From Hyposmocoma kahamanoa (lineage: Eukaryota > Arthropoda > Insecta > Lepidoptera > Cosmopterigidae): DNA of 64,000 nt. Of this stretch, positions 1 through 11,768 are shown in pieces. The position numbers were made by a program, and so were the translations under genes. The stretch covers positions 2,117,551 to 2,181,550 of the forward strand of contig NW_020653713.1 of the NCBI RefSeq assembly GCF_003589595.1. Direction: 5' to 3'. Numbering within the stretch: position 1 is the first letter of the stretch; each line of letters begins with the position of its first letter. The notes under the pieces were generated by a model that was not told where the DNA came from, made no database searches, and saw only the letters and a list, made by a program, of their open reading frames with translations.

Positions 1-227
1 AGATCAAATTTAATTAAATATTTAAGGTAATGATGAACAGTATTGAAGACTACTATTCCTACGCAAGTCAGAATCCCCTGAGAATAATGAGGCTCTATAT
101 TTATCTTTTTTCACATTTAGCATTCATATAATATAAAAGAGCTGAATGGATTTTCTCATGGATTTTTGGCAACTAAATATACAGAAATTGTATTTATAAT
201 AAAACTGTTTTATAGGTTTAGTAGCAT

Positions 228-505
228 GGAAAGAGTTCCTCCAGGTAAGTACTGCCACCTTACCTATTTCTTGATGACATTACCGCCAAGCAGTAATGTC
301 AGCGTTTTGTGTTCCGGTTTTGAAGTATAAGGGTGCTGGTGAATTTACATTACAGGGGCATGATACTTGTCAACTTACGTCTCAGAGTGACGGGCACAGC
401 CCTTCAGATTTTTGCGATTTAAAACTGCAAGTGTTATGGACAGGCGTGTGACTTGCCATCGGGCGCACCATGACTTGTTCGTTCCGTAACTTGATATTAT
501 AAAAA
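228..505 (+). repeat. Family A repeat (about 300 bp), near full length
   Basis: Family landmarks in order: gtcca.g.aagtactgccac, aagggtgctggtgaa, gacttgtcaacttatgtctc, gatttaaa, gcaa.tgttatggacaggcg, cgacttgttcgtccc.tcacttgat. No ORF and no clear TIR. It is the commonest repeat of the window. Confidence 0.8.
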
Positions 506-769
506 AAAGGTTTTTTATTTCCCTCGAAACCTCGGAAGTGGCAAATTTTGATTATTGGCTTGAATCTTTTTGCGAAGCGTATTCATTAGCCCTTAAATCA
601 TGACGTCGTGTCTTTTTTTAGTTGTCGTTAGTCGTAGTTGCTATATACAATCGATACGTGAAATTAACGGAACTGTTACAATGGCAGTCTGTTGAATTAA
701 TGTAACATTGAAGCTCGCCCTTGCCCTTTGCCTTGTATGCGAGCGATTGATGAATTTTATGGAGGTTGT

Positions 770-960
770 TTAATTATACCGAAAGCCGCGGTCGGCCAGC
801 GGGACTTGAACCCAGCCGGTTGAACTTCCACGATGACAGGTGTCGGCTGAATACAACAGTTGCCAAATTACACAAAGTGACCACTCAATTTGGATCATAG
901 CCAACCAGAAATCAAGCATCAAAATCCAGTAGTGCAGTTTTCCCGTTACACGTAGTAAAA
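770..960 (-). repeat. tRNA-like SINE candidate in the upstream flank
   Basis: Contains a reversed B-box-like motif (cagcgggacttgaacccag) followed by tRNA-unrelated sequence. Only one copy is in the window, so the family is not confirmed. Confidence 0.35.
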
Positions 961-1045
961 AAATATACATAGGTATTTCTTGTCTACGTCTCAAAGTTAT
1001 TTCGTAATATATAATATTTACCAATTTATTGCAACTTAACAATCA

Positions 1046-2010
1046 TTGTTTGATTACAGTTCGTTCGTATATGTTATTGGTTTTCACGGTGTAACAGCCG
1101 CGAGTAAACCCGCTAATTATCGAAACATTCCTTTGGCGTGGCGCACAGTACATAGCATGCACGCAGCACGCAATATGTGTCAGCTGTATGCGGCAATAAA
1201 TTCATTGTATAATGGGCATGCCGCGGTTCAAATTGGGCCGTCCCTCCCAAGAGCGCCCCGCGCGCATCGCCGCCATTATCTAAACACGCTCTATTCAGTT
1301 CTGAAACGCATCTTGCGGACGCACCGAGACTAACGATCGCCGACCCCAGCGCCATCTATTCACTAGCGTCACTACAAAACTCGCACACATACAAACTATT
1401 CTATAAATTTACAAGTACTTCGTTCGTTGCCTCCGTGTGCGTTGTACGTCTACGAAAATTTGGTACTTTGCTGTATAAAATTGTGCATGACGACATTAGA
1501 GGAGTTAGCACCGCGGAAATATCGAACTATGCAAGTGAGGTCATCAGGACCGTAATAAAATGATACAATTTCCTTAAATATTATAATACACAGTTATTGG
1601 TATATTTTGTCATAGTAATAATAATTGGGATATTAATGAAACTTTAAAAATCAATATCGAAGTTGAATTAATTGTCATAAAATGTAATTGAAATATCAAT
1701 TTTACCTTAACCTAAATTATGGAAACGCGCAGGTATAATTTTTGGCGACGAAAAGGCTAGTTAACCTTACTTACGCGGTAATTAACCTGCTAGAGGAGTA
1801 CTATACCGAAATTAATAATTCTATGCAAAATAGACGGACATGGCGCACGCAACTCAACTGCGTTATTTATTGCTACGAGTGTGAGCTGAGTTGTCAAGGA
1901 TAAATGCGCGGGTGTGGGTAGCCCGCACACGCACCCATATTGAGCAGCAAGTGTGTGCGTGCGTGCGCTGCTGCGACGCTCACGGACACATGCGAACAAA
2001 GCGCAGCAGT
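1046..2010. other. CpG-containing stretch, possible promoter or unrecognised sequence
   Basis: Contains local GC-rich, CpG-rich runs (gagcgccccgcgcgcatcgccgcc near 1251 and a gtgcgtgcgtgcgctgctgc run near 1956). A short open frame at 1046-1333 has no recognisable family and no good splice context. A promoter of a gene to the left is possible, but there is no direct support. Confidence 0.25.
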
Positions 2011-2109
2011 GGCCATGAAATTGTTTATAGAACTCTACACTTAGAATATACCTACATCTCGAGGTCGCGTGGAATAGACCAACATTTAAAAATTAATTTA
2101 TGCTAATAA

Positions 2110-4890
2110 TTTAGTTTTTATCGAAACTCGCTGAAGTGTTTAGGTTGCTATTCACTTGTTTGGTACTCGTAGTGCCATCTGGCCGCTGTCGCATGAAGTT
2201 TCACTAATCGTGTACTACGCATATTACAAAAAGGAATTGAAAATGAATATTGTTATATAAATAAACCGCTTGACCTAAAACAAACACTTTAGTCTATTAC
2301 GAAGGACGACAAATAATACAAAATCAACAAAAAGTATACATAATAAATTTAATTAAAAATATACAGTAAATATCTAAAAATTGAATTAGAAACATCTTTA
2401 TCTTGCTTATTTACTGCGGCGGGCGGCGTCGTGAGACTGTTCAAACTACTTTCTTAACTGTTAAATTGTTTAACGAGTACTTGAACTCTAGATAACAAAG
2501 TGTTTCCTATTTGAATTCACTTATATCCCAGAGTATATTATACATGTAGGTATCCATCTTGATGCAGCATGTACTAGTAGACAATGGACATTTACAGACC
2601 TACCGGTTACCTAAGTGTGATTATTATACTACACGATCAAATTCGGCAAGGCGCCTCAAAGTGCAGGAAATAATAAAAGATTATTAGTGCTGTAGCAAAT
2701 CAATGGGATGATGATGTCGGCATGGGAATGATGCGAAATGAGACTTGCCTAGTTCTCTTATCACGTTGAATACGTTTGGCTAAAGCGCCATCTAGTTGAA
2801 TAAGCCGGAACTTGAATCACAAGCATAGTTTTAGATTGATGACAGTAGAAAAAAAATCTGCACTTATACCCGAGTAAAAAAATACAAATATTTGTAATAA
2901 AAATTGGGACTTTTTCCTTATAAATACAATTCTATATAACTGTAGTAAAATCTATCTCCATAACGAAAGACCTCAAAAACTGAATAGATTTATTGTCACA
3001 TATGCTTACATCAAAATTGATATTGTCATAGGTAAATTAACATCGTTAATTTATTATTGCAGACTAACTTAATAATTTTATATATCTCCAAATTGCTTTC
3101 AACCTTCATGTCATGTAATGAATTGAAGGCCGACAAGTAGGAATACGTCTTTTTTTAGGGATGCAGTTCAGAGGGATAAAATCATTTGAATCGCAGTGCG
3201 CATGTCTCAATTATTTGCTATTATTCCCAATAAACATCGCAAAAGTTAAGTCACAACTCACAGTTATTAAGAATATTTTAAATGTATTATTGAACGCTCA
3301 TTTAATAATTTATTGCCTGTTCAGTAAAACAAGCCGAAGTTTAAGAAGTTCTCAGGAAATCATGTGAAAATCCCAGAAAAACCAACACACAAGGGAAACT
3401 TAATTGACTATGGTTTAAACCACGTCTAACAGCCTCGTATGAGAAACTCGCGCCGCGTACAACAAGTGAATAGTTAGATTATTATCGACATAATTTATTT
3501 ACCAAATTTAAATCGACTTTGTGTGAATTTGGAATACTTGGTAACCATGATGTAGTGTTGCTAGCAATAAAATTTGAACTTTTTAATTTATATAATAATA
3601 AATTATATTTATACATAAATACGACGAAATTAAATTTCATAACATGAAATGAAGCATGTCACGCTAAACAAATAATAATTTTATGAATAATAAAATAAAA
3701 AATAAAAGTATGATACAGAAATTATTAAGAAAAAATATCGGACTAAATCATAAAATGTCAAATCAAAGCATGGTCTTTCAATAGTCCTAACCAGCTCGTT
3801 TTTATAATTTATATTTTAACAATCAACATATAAAACATCTCATACCAAAAATACAAAACAAATAAAAACTAAATACATAGAATAGTTGATTCAATTTGTA
3901 GGTAAGTAAACTTTATTATTTAGAAAACAAGTAACGGAGTCCTTACACATCAGTACCAGCGCGGCATTCAAGTTTTAGAACGCGCTGGCGGTCAGAGGAG
4001 ACCAGTTACGGTGATGATCACTCAATTTATCACTGAACAATGTTTAAGTACCTTCAGTACAGTAACACAGTAAAATACAAGCGGTATTTCACACAAGGCG
4101 AAATATGGCGAAAAAAAACTAAATATGGCGGTGAATCCACAAAGTGTCTACGAGTGTCAATGGGTGGTCTAAGACAGACGCGTGTTACTCAGGACGGTTA
4201 GTAGTTATAGACTGTCGCAATCACGAAAATTAGTTCAGTCAGCAGGGCAAAGAGGATAGCAAACATAAATGTTAATGAAATGAGGGTAGGCGAAGTCTAC
4301 CTTGACGTCCATGCAAACAACGTATTTTTGCAAAAAATAAAACCACGTACCTATTTTGGTTAGTTAATTTGTTTTATATTGGTTATGTGAATGTTATTAA
4401 TACATTAATACTATTAAATGGGTTAAAGATGTATGACCTACCTACTTATCAACTATCTGAAGTGTCGCAATGTGAAATTTTGTGTCTTTATCTTAATTTT
4501 GTCTTTCTTTATTTCTCATAACAAGCCGTGTAATCCATGTGTTTGTTATATAACTCAATCATTTCTAGTAGCGAGGAACTGTTTGCTTACCATTATGTTT
4601 TAATTTCTTTATTTGTTTGTTGCTTTATTCTCTCTTTAATTGTTTTAATATTGTATTAAAAGCTGTTTGTACATACCGTCTAGATAAAATAAATGAACAA
4701 AAATAAATTATGTAAAGATTTTGTATTGAGTATGAACTAACTATAATAAGAGGATAGTATTAATTATAATAGAATGATCAAATAAGTATCTAAAAATATG
4801 AGTATTACAATGACAAACATAATATTATTTGAAACCAAACAAAAATCTATTTATTTTTTATCTATATAATATTTTAAATAGTAAACCACT
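2110..4890. other. AT-rich flank without recognised features
   Basis: No open frame above noise, no SINE heads or TIRs. Low-complexity A/T runs dominate 3560-3900. Confidence 0.6.
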
Positions 4891-5040
4891 GTAACTAAAC
4901 TAACGGATAACTCACATATTTATGTCGAAAATCGTCGAGTCACCGCCGCGGCATCTCATGATTAAGGATCGCGAATTGGTTCGAAACATATCGAGCAACA
5001 ATTCGACTTAAATCGTGAGTTATCCGTTACTTTAGTTAAC
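4891..5040. mobile_element. 150-bp MITE, family K, in the RFeSP 5' flank
   Basis: The left end gtaactaaactaacggataa is inverted at the right (ttatccgttactttagttaac). The interior is partly palindromic and has a GC-rich part (caccgccgcggcatc). It ends 199 bp before the RFeSP ATG and so may lie in the promoter. Confidence 0.78.
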
Positions 5041-5239
5041 ATATAATATTTGTGCTGTTTTTAGTTAAAATGATTAAAATATATCTGCAATAAAAAAAAG
5101 ATGTATGAACTAAAAATAACTAATGGCAACACTAATCTTGACGTTTCTCGTCCTGACTTTAGATCGTACGACTTGTAGGTACTGCGTTTTGCGAACGAAA
5201 TAAAGCAACATTATTGCGAATTTCAGAAGGTAAATCAGG

Positions 5240-5444
5240 ATGAATTCCATCGCGCGGGCTGGACACTTATCCCCTTACTTCAAGCACACAACTTCTGTTG
5301 TTTCAAATGGCCTGAAACCCGCCGTTGTAGTGTTTACACCTTCTGATAAGTTAGTGGTACAGCCTCTGCCCAAAGCATCGACTCCGCATGCTATGCACGG
5401 TGCCTTGGCCATCCAGGGCTTAAAAGTTAAATGCGGCACTAGGC
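5240..5444 (+). CDS. RFeSP: Rieske iron-sulfur protein of complex III, exon 1 of 4
   Basis: This gene encodes the Rieske [2Fe-2S] subunit of mitochondrial ubiquinol-cytochrome c reductase, which passes electrons from ubiquinol to cytochrome c1 in the inner membrane. Exon 1 carries the start ATG and the N-terminal mitochondrial targeting part (begins MNSIARAGHLSPYF), rich in Arg, Lys, Ser and Ala with few acids. It ends at a GTGAGT donor at 5445, in phase 1. The four exons join without a frame break into 270 codons plus stop, the usual size for the animal precursor. The start is the first ATG of an open frame with a typical presequence. A MITE lies about 200 bp upstream (4891-5040). Identity is certain from exon 4; the exon boundary is inferred from splice consensus and frame. 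Confidence 0.94.
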
Positions 5445-5526
5445 GTGAGTATTGTGAATCGTCTTCATGTAGAATATAGCTTGATTATGGAAGAAAATCT
5501 TATTACATAACACTTGTCATTTTCAG

Positions 5527-5670
5527 CGACTGTGCAAGTGCGATTCGCGCATAGTGACATAGCAGTCCCTGATTTCTCGGCGTACCGCCGCAAGGAGACC
5601 CAGGACCCAACACATAGGAGCAATGAGAGCAAAGACAAACGCCAGTCCTTCACATATTTGATTGGTGCAG
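5527..5670 (+). CDS. RFeSP: Rieske iron-sulfur protein, exon 2 of 4
   Basis: The acceptor is TTTTCAG just before 5527 and the donor is GTTAAT at 5671; the exon enters and leaves in phase 1. It encodes the start of the mature protein (VQVRFAHSDIAVPDF, then YRRKETQDPTHRSNE), the conserved matrix-side stretch of animal Rieske proteins, and the first residues of the single membrane helix (FTYLIGA). Intron 1 is only 82 bp. Intron 2, about 2.4 kb, holds a TIR element (6038-6627) and a family A repeat that ends just before the next acceptor. Confidence 0.93.
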
Positions 5671-6037
5671 GTTAATTTCCACCGACTCGAATAAAAACAT
5701 TAGGTGTTTAAGTTAAAACGCACTAACATAAAAAATATAGAAGTCTAGCACATATCACAGTTGCAAAGTTACATTGTGTTGCATTATCTGTGATTTAAAA
5801 CAAGTCTTGGGAAAAGGCCATGACCATAAATCAAAATGTTCACAAACTTATTTACTCATTATTTCAAATAAATTAATTTATTCACAGTCAGCGTTATGAG
5901 TGTACAAGGCGATGCTGCTGCATATTTACTATGACTCACATCTCATAGCTTATAATGGATGCAACATTTTAATGAAAAGGAATTCTGTATTGACATATTT
6001 AAAGAATTTTCTGTAGTTAAATTTTATAGTTGTGTAA

Positions 6038-6627
6038 CCGCTCACGCGATACATGCAGCCGTAGACGCATACCACACCTAGAGGTGCTGGTGATGATTTT
6101 ATACCGATTGAAGTTATAACAGGTAAAAGAACTAATATTAATTGCTATTTCGGTAACTACTCTAGCAAACCATAACGTTTTTAATGCCTGTGTCTGTTGT
6201 TTAAAAAAATAACTTGAAAAATATGTCATGACAATCGTGTGTTATTGTTTGGGCTGGTGATTTCGGTGTTTATTTATTGAAAACATACCATAAGTAGCAT
6301 TTTTTAAGTTTACCCTGAATATAAATGTTTATAAACTATACTCTAAGGAGTAATTTCACGAGAAACGTTAGAACCACTCAAACGGAATATTATCATATTT
6401 AACCAAGTACACCAAAAATTTCATTAGTGCTTTTTAAGTGCAGGATTTGCGGTGTATTACTGCATTTTATTTGAGATGTTTTTGTTGGTAGTACGGAGGG
6501 TATTTATTTAGCAATGCAGAATAATAATTTCTATTTATAAAAACTTGTATTTAAACTGAATGCTTTTCTTATTTGCGAAACCAAATAGCCGCCATTTTGC
6601 GGTAGGAGGAGCGCATCGCGTGAGCGG
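6038..6627. mobile_element. TIR element, family J, copy 1, in RFeSP intron 2
   Basis: The ends CCGCTCACGCGAT (6038-6050) and the inverse ATCGCGTGAGCGG (6615-6627) enclose 590 bp without ORF. taa precedes and tta follows. A second copy at 55062-55610 matches about 540 bp of it closely. Confidence 0.8.
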
Positions 6628-7897
6628 TTATGGTAAAGGAGATGATAAGTCATATCCTCCTTAGCGCCACCAGTCGCTATAATACACTAGATATGATAAT
6701 TTTTGACTTCAATAAAAGTGTGTTAGTGGAAGGTCCATTATGCACCACTGAATTAATTTGGATCACTGCAGTTAAGGTTGAATGTAAGAGTCACTATAGT
6801 TATAGGCATAAAACCACATTAAATCTCAGAAGAACCTTTATATCTATACAATAAGAGAAAAAAGATGTTTAGCATTTCACAACACTTTCACTCTTTTTCC
6901 ATAGAAGTAAAATGGTGAACTGACTCCTAAATCACAGGCATGCCTGTGCTTTTATTGTGTTGATTACATTAGTCCACTGTATTGAAGAAATGCTACTGAC
7001 ATTAATAGAATCTTTGCTCCGTAGAAGTGTGCTTGTACAGTAATTTACAAACTGATCCCCAAATGCCTCTGAGGAAAAATTTGAAAATGCTGACTTATCT
7101 TGTATCACAGTACATTAAAAATACACACACTAAATAACTGCTGCTGGACCAATGAGGTTGTCAATTCTTTAAACCTAAAGATACTTCATACTTGGTTGTT
7201 ATAGGTTTAATGAATTCAATTAATTTATTTATTTATTGTATTATTTATTTATTTGATTATAGTTGAGCAGCTTTCTCTGGTATGTCTACATCACACTAGT
7301 GTTGAAATTTGTGTCATTTATTTTAGTTCACTTTTTTAGCACTAATTCACTCTTTCATAGCCAGCTGAGCTTGTTTTTGAAGACATTAGCAGTGACAGCA
7401 GAAATAACATCTTCCCATAGCATGTTCCAAATATGCACCACACTGTTGCTGAAAAAATTGTGTGCAGCAGGTGTTTTGGAAGGTGCATGAACTAGTTGGT
7501 AGGTGGTGACCACCTGATGGATTGAAGTTTTCTTTTCTTTTAAAGATGTATGTCTGGTAGATTATACTTACACATCAGAATTTTATAAATCTCAATAAGG
7601 TCACCATGAGGGCGCTTTCTTCGAGAGTAGTGAGTAGTGTAATACACATTGTCTCACCTGTTAGGATTTGCATCAAAGAGCTTGTGGCATTTTAGTTGCC
7701 CTCCTCTTTAAGTTTTCAAGTAGGTGTATGCCTTTTTGAAAATAAGGGCTCCAGATTTGATATCTATACTCCAGCAGTGACCGTGTATTGGTCTGGTAGA
7801 TTTTGAGGAAAACGTCTACTGTCATTGCTTAGAATGATCTGCTTATGACATAGATAAAGAAGTTAGCTTGGTTACTTAAGGAGTTAGTTTATTTCAA

Positions 7898-8066
7898 GTA
7901 CCTGGACAAAGAGGTTGTGCACCTGGTGAATAGTGACACGCCTGACCATGACATGTTGCAACGCCACTCAGAGCTTTAAATCGTAATGACTGATGAATGC
8001 TACTGCCACTGTGTCCGTCACCCTACCTGTCCCACATGTCTGTAGTTTCACCAGCGCCCTTATATG
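7898..8066 (-). repeat. Family A repeat abutting the RFeSP exon 3 acceptor
   Basis: Reverse partial copy (cacgcctgaccatgaca, actcagagctttaaatcgta, tctgtagtttcaccagcgcc). It ends about 8 bp before the acceptor AG at 8073-8074. Confidence 0.8.
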
Positions 8067-8074
8067 CATTCCAG

Positions 8075-8252
8075 TTGGTGGTGTTGCTGGAGCTTATGCA
8101 GCCAAAGCTGTGGTCACCCAATTCGTTTCATCGATGTCAGCGGCGGCCGATGTGTTAGCCTTAGCCAAGATTGAAATTAAGCTTGCTGACATCCCTGAGG
8201 GCAAGTCCGCTACCTTCAAATGGCGTGGAAAGCCTTTGTTCATTCGTCATAG
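8075..8252 (+). CDS. RFeSP: Rieske iron-sulfur protein, exon 3 of 4
   Basis: The acceptor is GCATTCCAG ending at 8074 and the donor is GTAAAT at 8253; the exon enters in phase 1 and leaves in phase 2. It encodes the rest of the transmembrane helix ([18 protein letters not shown]), the flexible hinge region ([18 protein letters not shown]) and the start of the soluble head ([19 protein letters not shown]). The hinge lets the iron-sulfur head swing between cytochrome b and cytochrome c1. The acceptor lies about 10 bp from the end of a family A repeat, so part of the 3' splice-site environment is transposon-derived. Confidence 0.93.
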
Positions 8253-8416
8253 GTAAATGGAACATTATTATAAATATTATTGGAATGTGTTTGGGTTCAT
8301 ATTTTTTTGGAGATATTTACCCTGAAGAACGTGAGCATTTTTCCCAACTGAGCTAACACTTCTTTTTAATAACTAATACCACACCACACATACCACATTC
8401 AATCGCCATTATTTAT

Positions 8417-8893
8417 TAACCGACTTCAAAAAAAGGAGCAGGTTCTCAATTCGACTTTGTTTTTTTATTTTATTTTGTAATTATGTCACGCGGTAACTCC
8501 GGTATTTGTGAACCGATTTTCAGGATTCTTTTTTTGTTAGAAAGAGGGTACCTCTATAGTGGTCTCATTTAATTTTGAAGAAAATCATCCACCTCTAAGG
8601 TTGGTCGCTGTTCACGCATGAAGATTCATTTTTATAAATAGTGCCTAAATTTTATTATAAGGAGCAATTATTTTAATGGTAGATTTTCCTATTCTCTAAT
8701 TCAAGGCGTTTTTCTCAATATACTTTTAGTAGTGAGAACCGATTTTTATTATCTCCTGTGTCAAGTCCCGTATAGTGGCGAACTAGGGGATGAATCCGGG
8801 TTTGCGCACTTTCCGGTAACCGATTTCAATAAAACTTGGTAATTATATACTTCCACGTACTTTTGAGGTCGATTTTAGTATTCTGTACTGAGT
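8417..8893 (+). repeat. Family D repeat in RFeSP intron 3
   Basis: Starts aaccgacttcaaaaaaagga and ends near gtattctgtactgag. Internal landmarks are accgattttcaggattcttt and gtggcgaactaggggatgaa. About 480 bp, no ORF. This is a common lepidopteran repeat whose class I cannot assign from sequence. Confidence 0.82.
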
Positions 8894-9390
8894 TAGGTTA
8901 TATTTTTTACCTCAATAAAGATTCGCGAGTCGGTGTCGTATTTTATACGCACGTTTACGTCACCGTAAAGGTTCGAAAAGCAGATTGTTGCGATTGTATC
9001 CAATCAAATGTGCACACAAAGCTATACAAACGTGTGTGAGAAGCGCGTACGAAAGTACATTGTTGTTCCATAATGTTTATAATGTCGGAAGAAATGAAGA
9101 GAATGATAAGGTTGAAAAAGATGCTACTAGAATTTAAGTTGAAACAAATGACTGGCCTACGGCACTTACGGGATTTTTATATGATATCACATTATACTTG
9201 AAATTTCATTGATAATGGTAGTGGCATCAGAAACAAGAAGTGGTAAGCTTAGAATACCGAGCCAGCAGCCGCTGGAATTACTCAGTGGGCTTCAGGACCA
9301 AGAGAGGTAGGCACAGCAAATAGTAGTCGACGGTATGCCTCAACATGCCTGGTATGTCACGTCATACCTAAGGACATTGCGGCATTTGCA

Positions 9391-9700
9391 CGCACACTTC
9401 ATAGCCCTGCACTAGGAAAACATTATATCGCAGATGCAATGGACACACACGTAGGGTCGTATTCCAGAACTCTACTCAATGCTCAAGTCAGGATTTTAGT
9501 ATGACTTCAAGCACTAGAAATACGACCCTAATGGCAAGGACTTGAGTATGATTTCTAGCGCTTTAAATCATACTCAAGTCCTGACTTGAGCATTGAGTAG
9601 AGTTCTGGAATACGACCCATAGACAACCACAAATTACACCCAAATTTCTCACGGCCTGGGATTTGTACCCGGAACGTTCGGCCACGGAGACAGTGAAATG
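9391..9700 (-). repeat. tRNA-derived SINE, family B, split by a MITE
   Basis: Reverse copy: cacacttcatagccctgcac at the left, and the tRNA-like head (ttcggccacgg) at about 9678-9690. MITE I (9454-9618) interrupts it. The B-box-like part has decayed. Confidence 0.7.
9454..9618. mobile_element. Fold-back MITE, family I, copy 1
   Basis: 165 bp with perfect inverted ends of about 39 bp beginning GGGTCGTATTCCAGAACTC, plus a second internal inverted pair (ggacttgagtatgattt and its inverse). It is flanked by gta and ata and inserted in a family B SINE. The 3-bp target size suggests a PIF/Harbinger-type origin. Confidence 0.85.
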
Positions 9701-9791
9701 GATGCCGAAGGCTCCTTTGCTATGCCGTCCTGGCAATGGGCTCCGGGCCTAGTCTTTCGTTTTAACCCTACTTATCATTATTAATTTCCAG

Positions 9792-10077
9792 GACGGATAA
9801 GGAGATTGCAACAGAACAAGCGGTGCCATTGGACCAGCTCAGAGACCCAGAACACGATAATCAGCGTACAAATGACCCAAAGTGGTTAGTCGTCATTGGA
9901 GTGTGCACACACTTGGGTTGCGTGCCCGTTGCAAATGCTGGCGACTTCGGCGGGTACTACTGCCCGTGCCACGGCTCCCACTACGACGCTTCAGGACGTA
10001 TCCGCAAAGGCCCCGCCCCCCTTAACCTCGAGGTCCCCCCGCACAGCTTCGATTCAGACCTCCTAATTGTAGGTTAA
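9792..10077 (+). CDS. RFeSP: Rieske iron-sulfur protein, exon 4 of 4 (cluster-binding domain)
   Basis: The acceptor is TTTCCAG ending at 9791; the stop codon TAA is at 10075-10077. The exon carries both Rieske boxes: CTHLGC (C214, H216, C219 of the joined protein) and CPCHGS (C233, C235, H236). By family knowledge C214, H216, C233 and H236 hold the [2Fe-2S] cluster and C219-C235 form the disulfide; the spacing equals that of the bovine protein with a constant offset of 75. The C-terminal [10 protein letters not shown] loop is also typical. A polyadenylation signal AATAAA follows at 10165-10170. Intron 3 contains a D-family repeat and a SINE split by a fold-back MITE. Nothing suggests a pseudogene. 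Confidence 0.97.
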
Positions 10078-10164
10078 ACGAGTTATGTATTTATTAGACA
10101 ATTTATTTATCAGTTATCAATCAAACTGGTACTGTAAACCATAGTTTTATGGATAATACTAATC

Positions 10165-10170
10165 AATAAA
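10165..10170 (+). terminator. Polyadenylation signal AATAAA of RFeSP
   Basis: AATAAA lies 88 bp after the RFeSP stop codon, inside an AT-rich 3' flank. It is the first canonical signal downstream, which gives a short 3' UTR. The cleavage site itself cannot be seen. Confidence 0.6.
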
Positions 10171-11768
10171 ATGTGATCCTGATTTATAGATTGTTCTTAT
10201 TCTAGTTAATCGAAAATAATTAGAACCTACATAGTTTTTACCCTTATTAGTATTATAAAATTGTATATTTAGTATTAAGTGGCAAATCGACAGCGAAATC
10301 AAAATGAAGTGCTAAGATGAAATGTTTTTTTTTTTTGACTTATTTTTATATGATGTTTAATTTAAAACAGATTTTTAGAGAGAATACTTCGAAAACCTAT
10401 CACAAATATTATTATTTTATTACCTAGTCTCAGAGCAGAGAATTCCCTGTACTATGTTACCAGTACAGGGAATTCTACCAGTTAAGTACCAGTTAACAGA
10501 ATTAACTCCTGGGCGCCGCCCAGAACACCCAAACCTGATGCGAATGAAGCTTCATACTTGTTTTTTTTTATTTGATCGAGTATTACATATTTCACAGTAA
10601 TTGCTTCGGATGTCGTACGGAGAACGAAAGTAGATCCTCAGAACCTGTAAAGGTGGCCTTTCGCCAAAAGGTGGAAGCCCTTATTGCAGCGTTACTATGG
10701 TCGAATATTTTTTAATTGGATTAGTTAGGCAAAAAGTTGCCATTTAGTCGATGAAATGGTTAGTTAGTGTCCGACGCGTGCCAACAATAGGTCTCGAAAG
10801 ACCTATCTGAGCTCAGTCCGCCCTTTTCGCTTTGCATGGTATGGTTGTGTCGTTCTTTCGTGCAAATTCTCTAAAATCCTAGAAAATTGCCTTATTGTTC
10901 TGTTTAGGAGGGCAAAAATGATGGCCGCACCAAAAATATTACCTGGGGCGGTATTTCATATCATTGTAAAGCCTTATTTTAATAAATTTTCAATTTTCTG
11001 CTTATTTAAATATTTTTTTTGTTACAAGAAACGAAAGTAAAGCTTAGACCCCTGCAACATGGTCGATTCTTGTTTGGAGAACTAAATTAATTGCTCCAAT
11101 TCGCAATGAACCGCTAGACTGCAGCACATTGATAGAAATTTCAATATAATATCAAAACATCGTAACTTGTAACAATAGGTATTGATGGTACTTAACTTTC
11201 AACGAAATGCCAGCAGCGTATAATTTAAATTATAGTAACAATCCAGAATTTATTTCTTTTTAAATTTGTAACTACGACCAATCAATATCAAGATTTTGTA
11301 GTGTTCAAATTAAGAATGTGTGAGTTTTGGCGACATCGAGTATATAACCAGAAATTGAGACGAAATAAGGGCCATACATTCCTGGTCTCTTCACTCATCT
11401 CTTCACTGGACTCATCAGTGATACATCACTTATAAATATCAACTGTCGTTTGCACTGAAATATAGACAGGCCAACAACTGACCTGTGTGTACGTCTCCGT
11501 ATATTCCAAAAATATTCTGTATTTATTGTAATAAGATAATATCTCTAACAATGGCGTGCTGTTTCATTCGGTGACGTGGGGAAAAACAGCAAAACGTCTA
11601 ATTACGAAACAAACAAAATGAAATTTCATCGGTAATTAAATATGTAATTTTGCAGATTTCGTCCATTATAGCAAAGCTCAAGTTAACTGGCCGATTTGAA
11701 GTGAAACAATTGACGACGCCTGTCAATTGTTTCGAACTCGGGCTAGCCAATCGGAGCGCAGTTGTCAC

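Noticed and set aside
1046..1355. Open frames on both strands in the upstream flank
   Set aside because: No family resemblance, no consistent splice sites and ordinary length for noise in a locally GC-rich patch.
9454..9618. CRISPR-like or terminator hairpin interpretation of the inverted repeats
   Set aside because: The genome is eukaryotic, and the repeat has two insertion sites with target duplications, which identifies a MITE.
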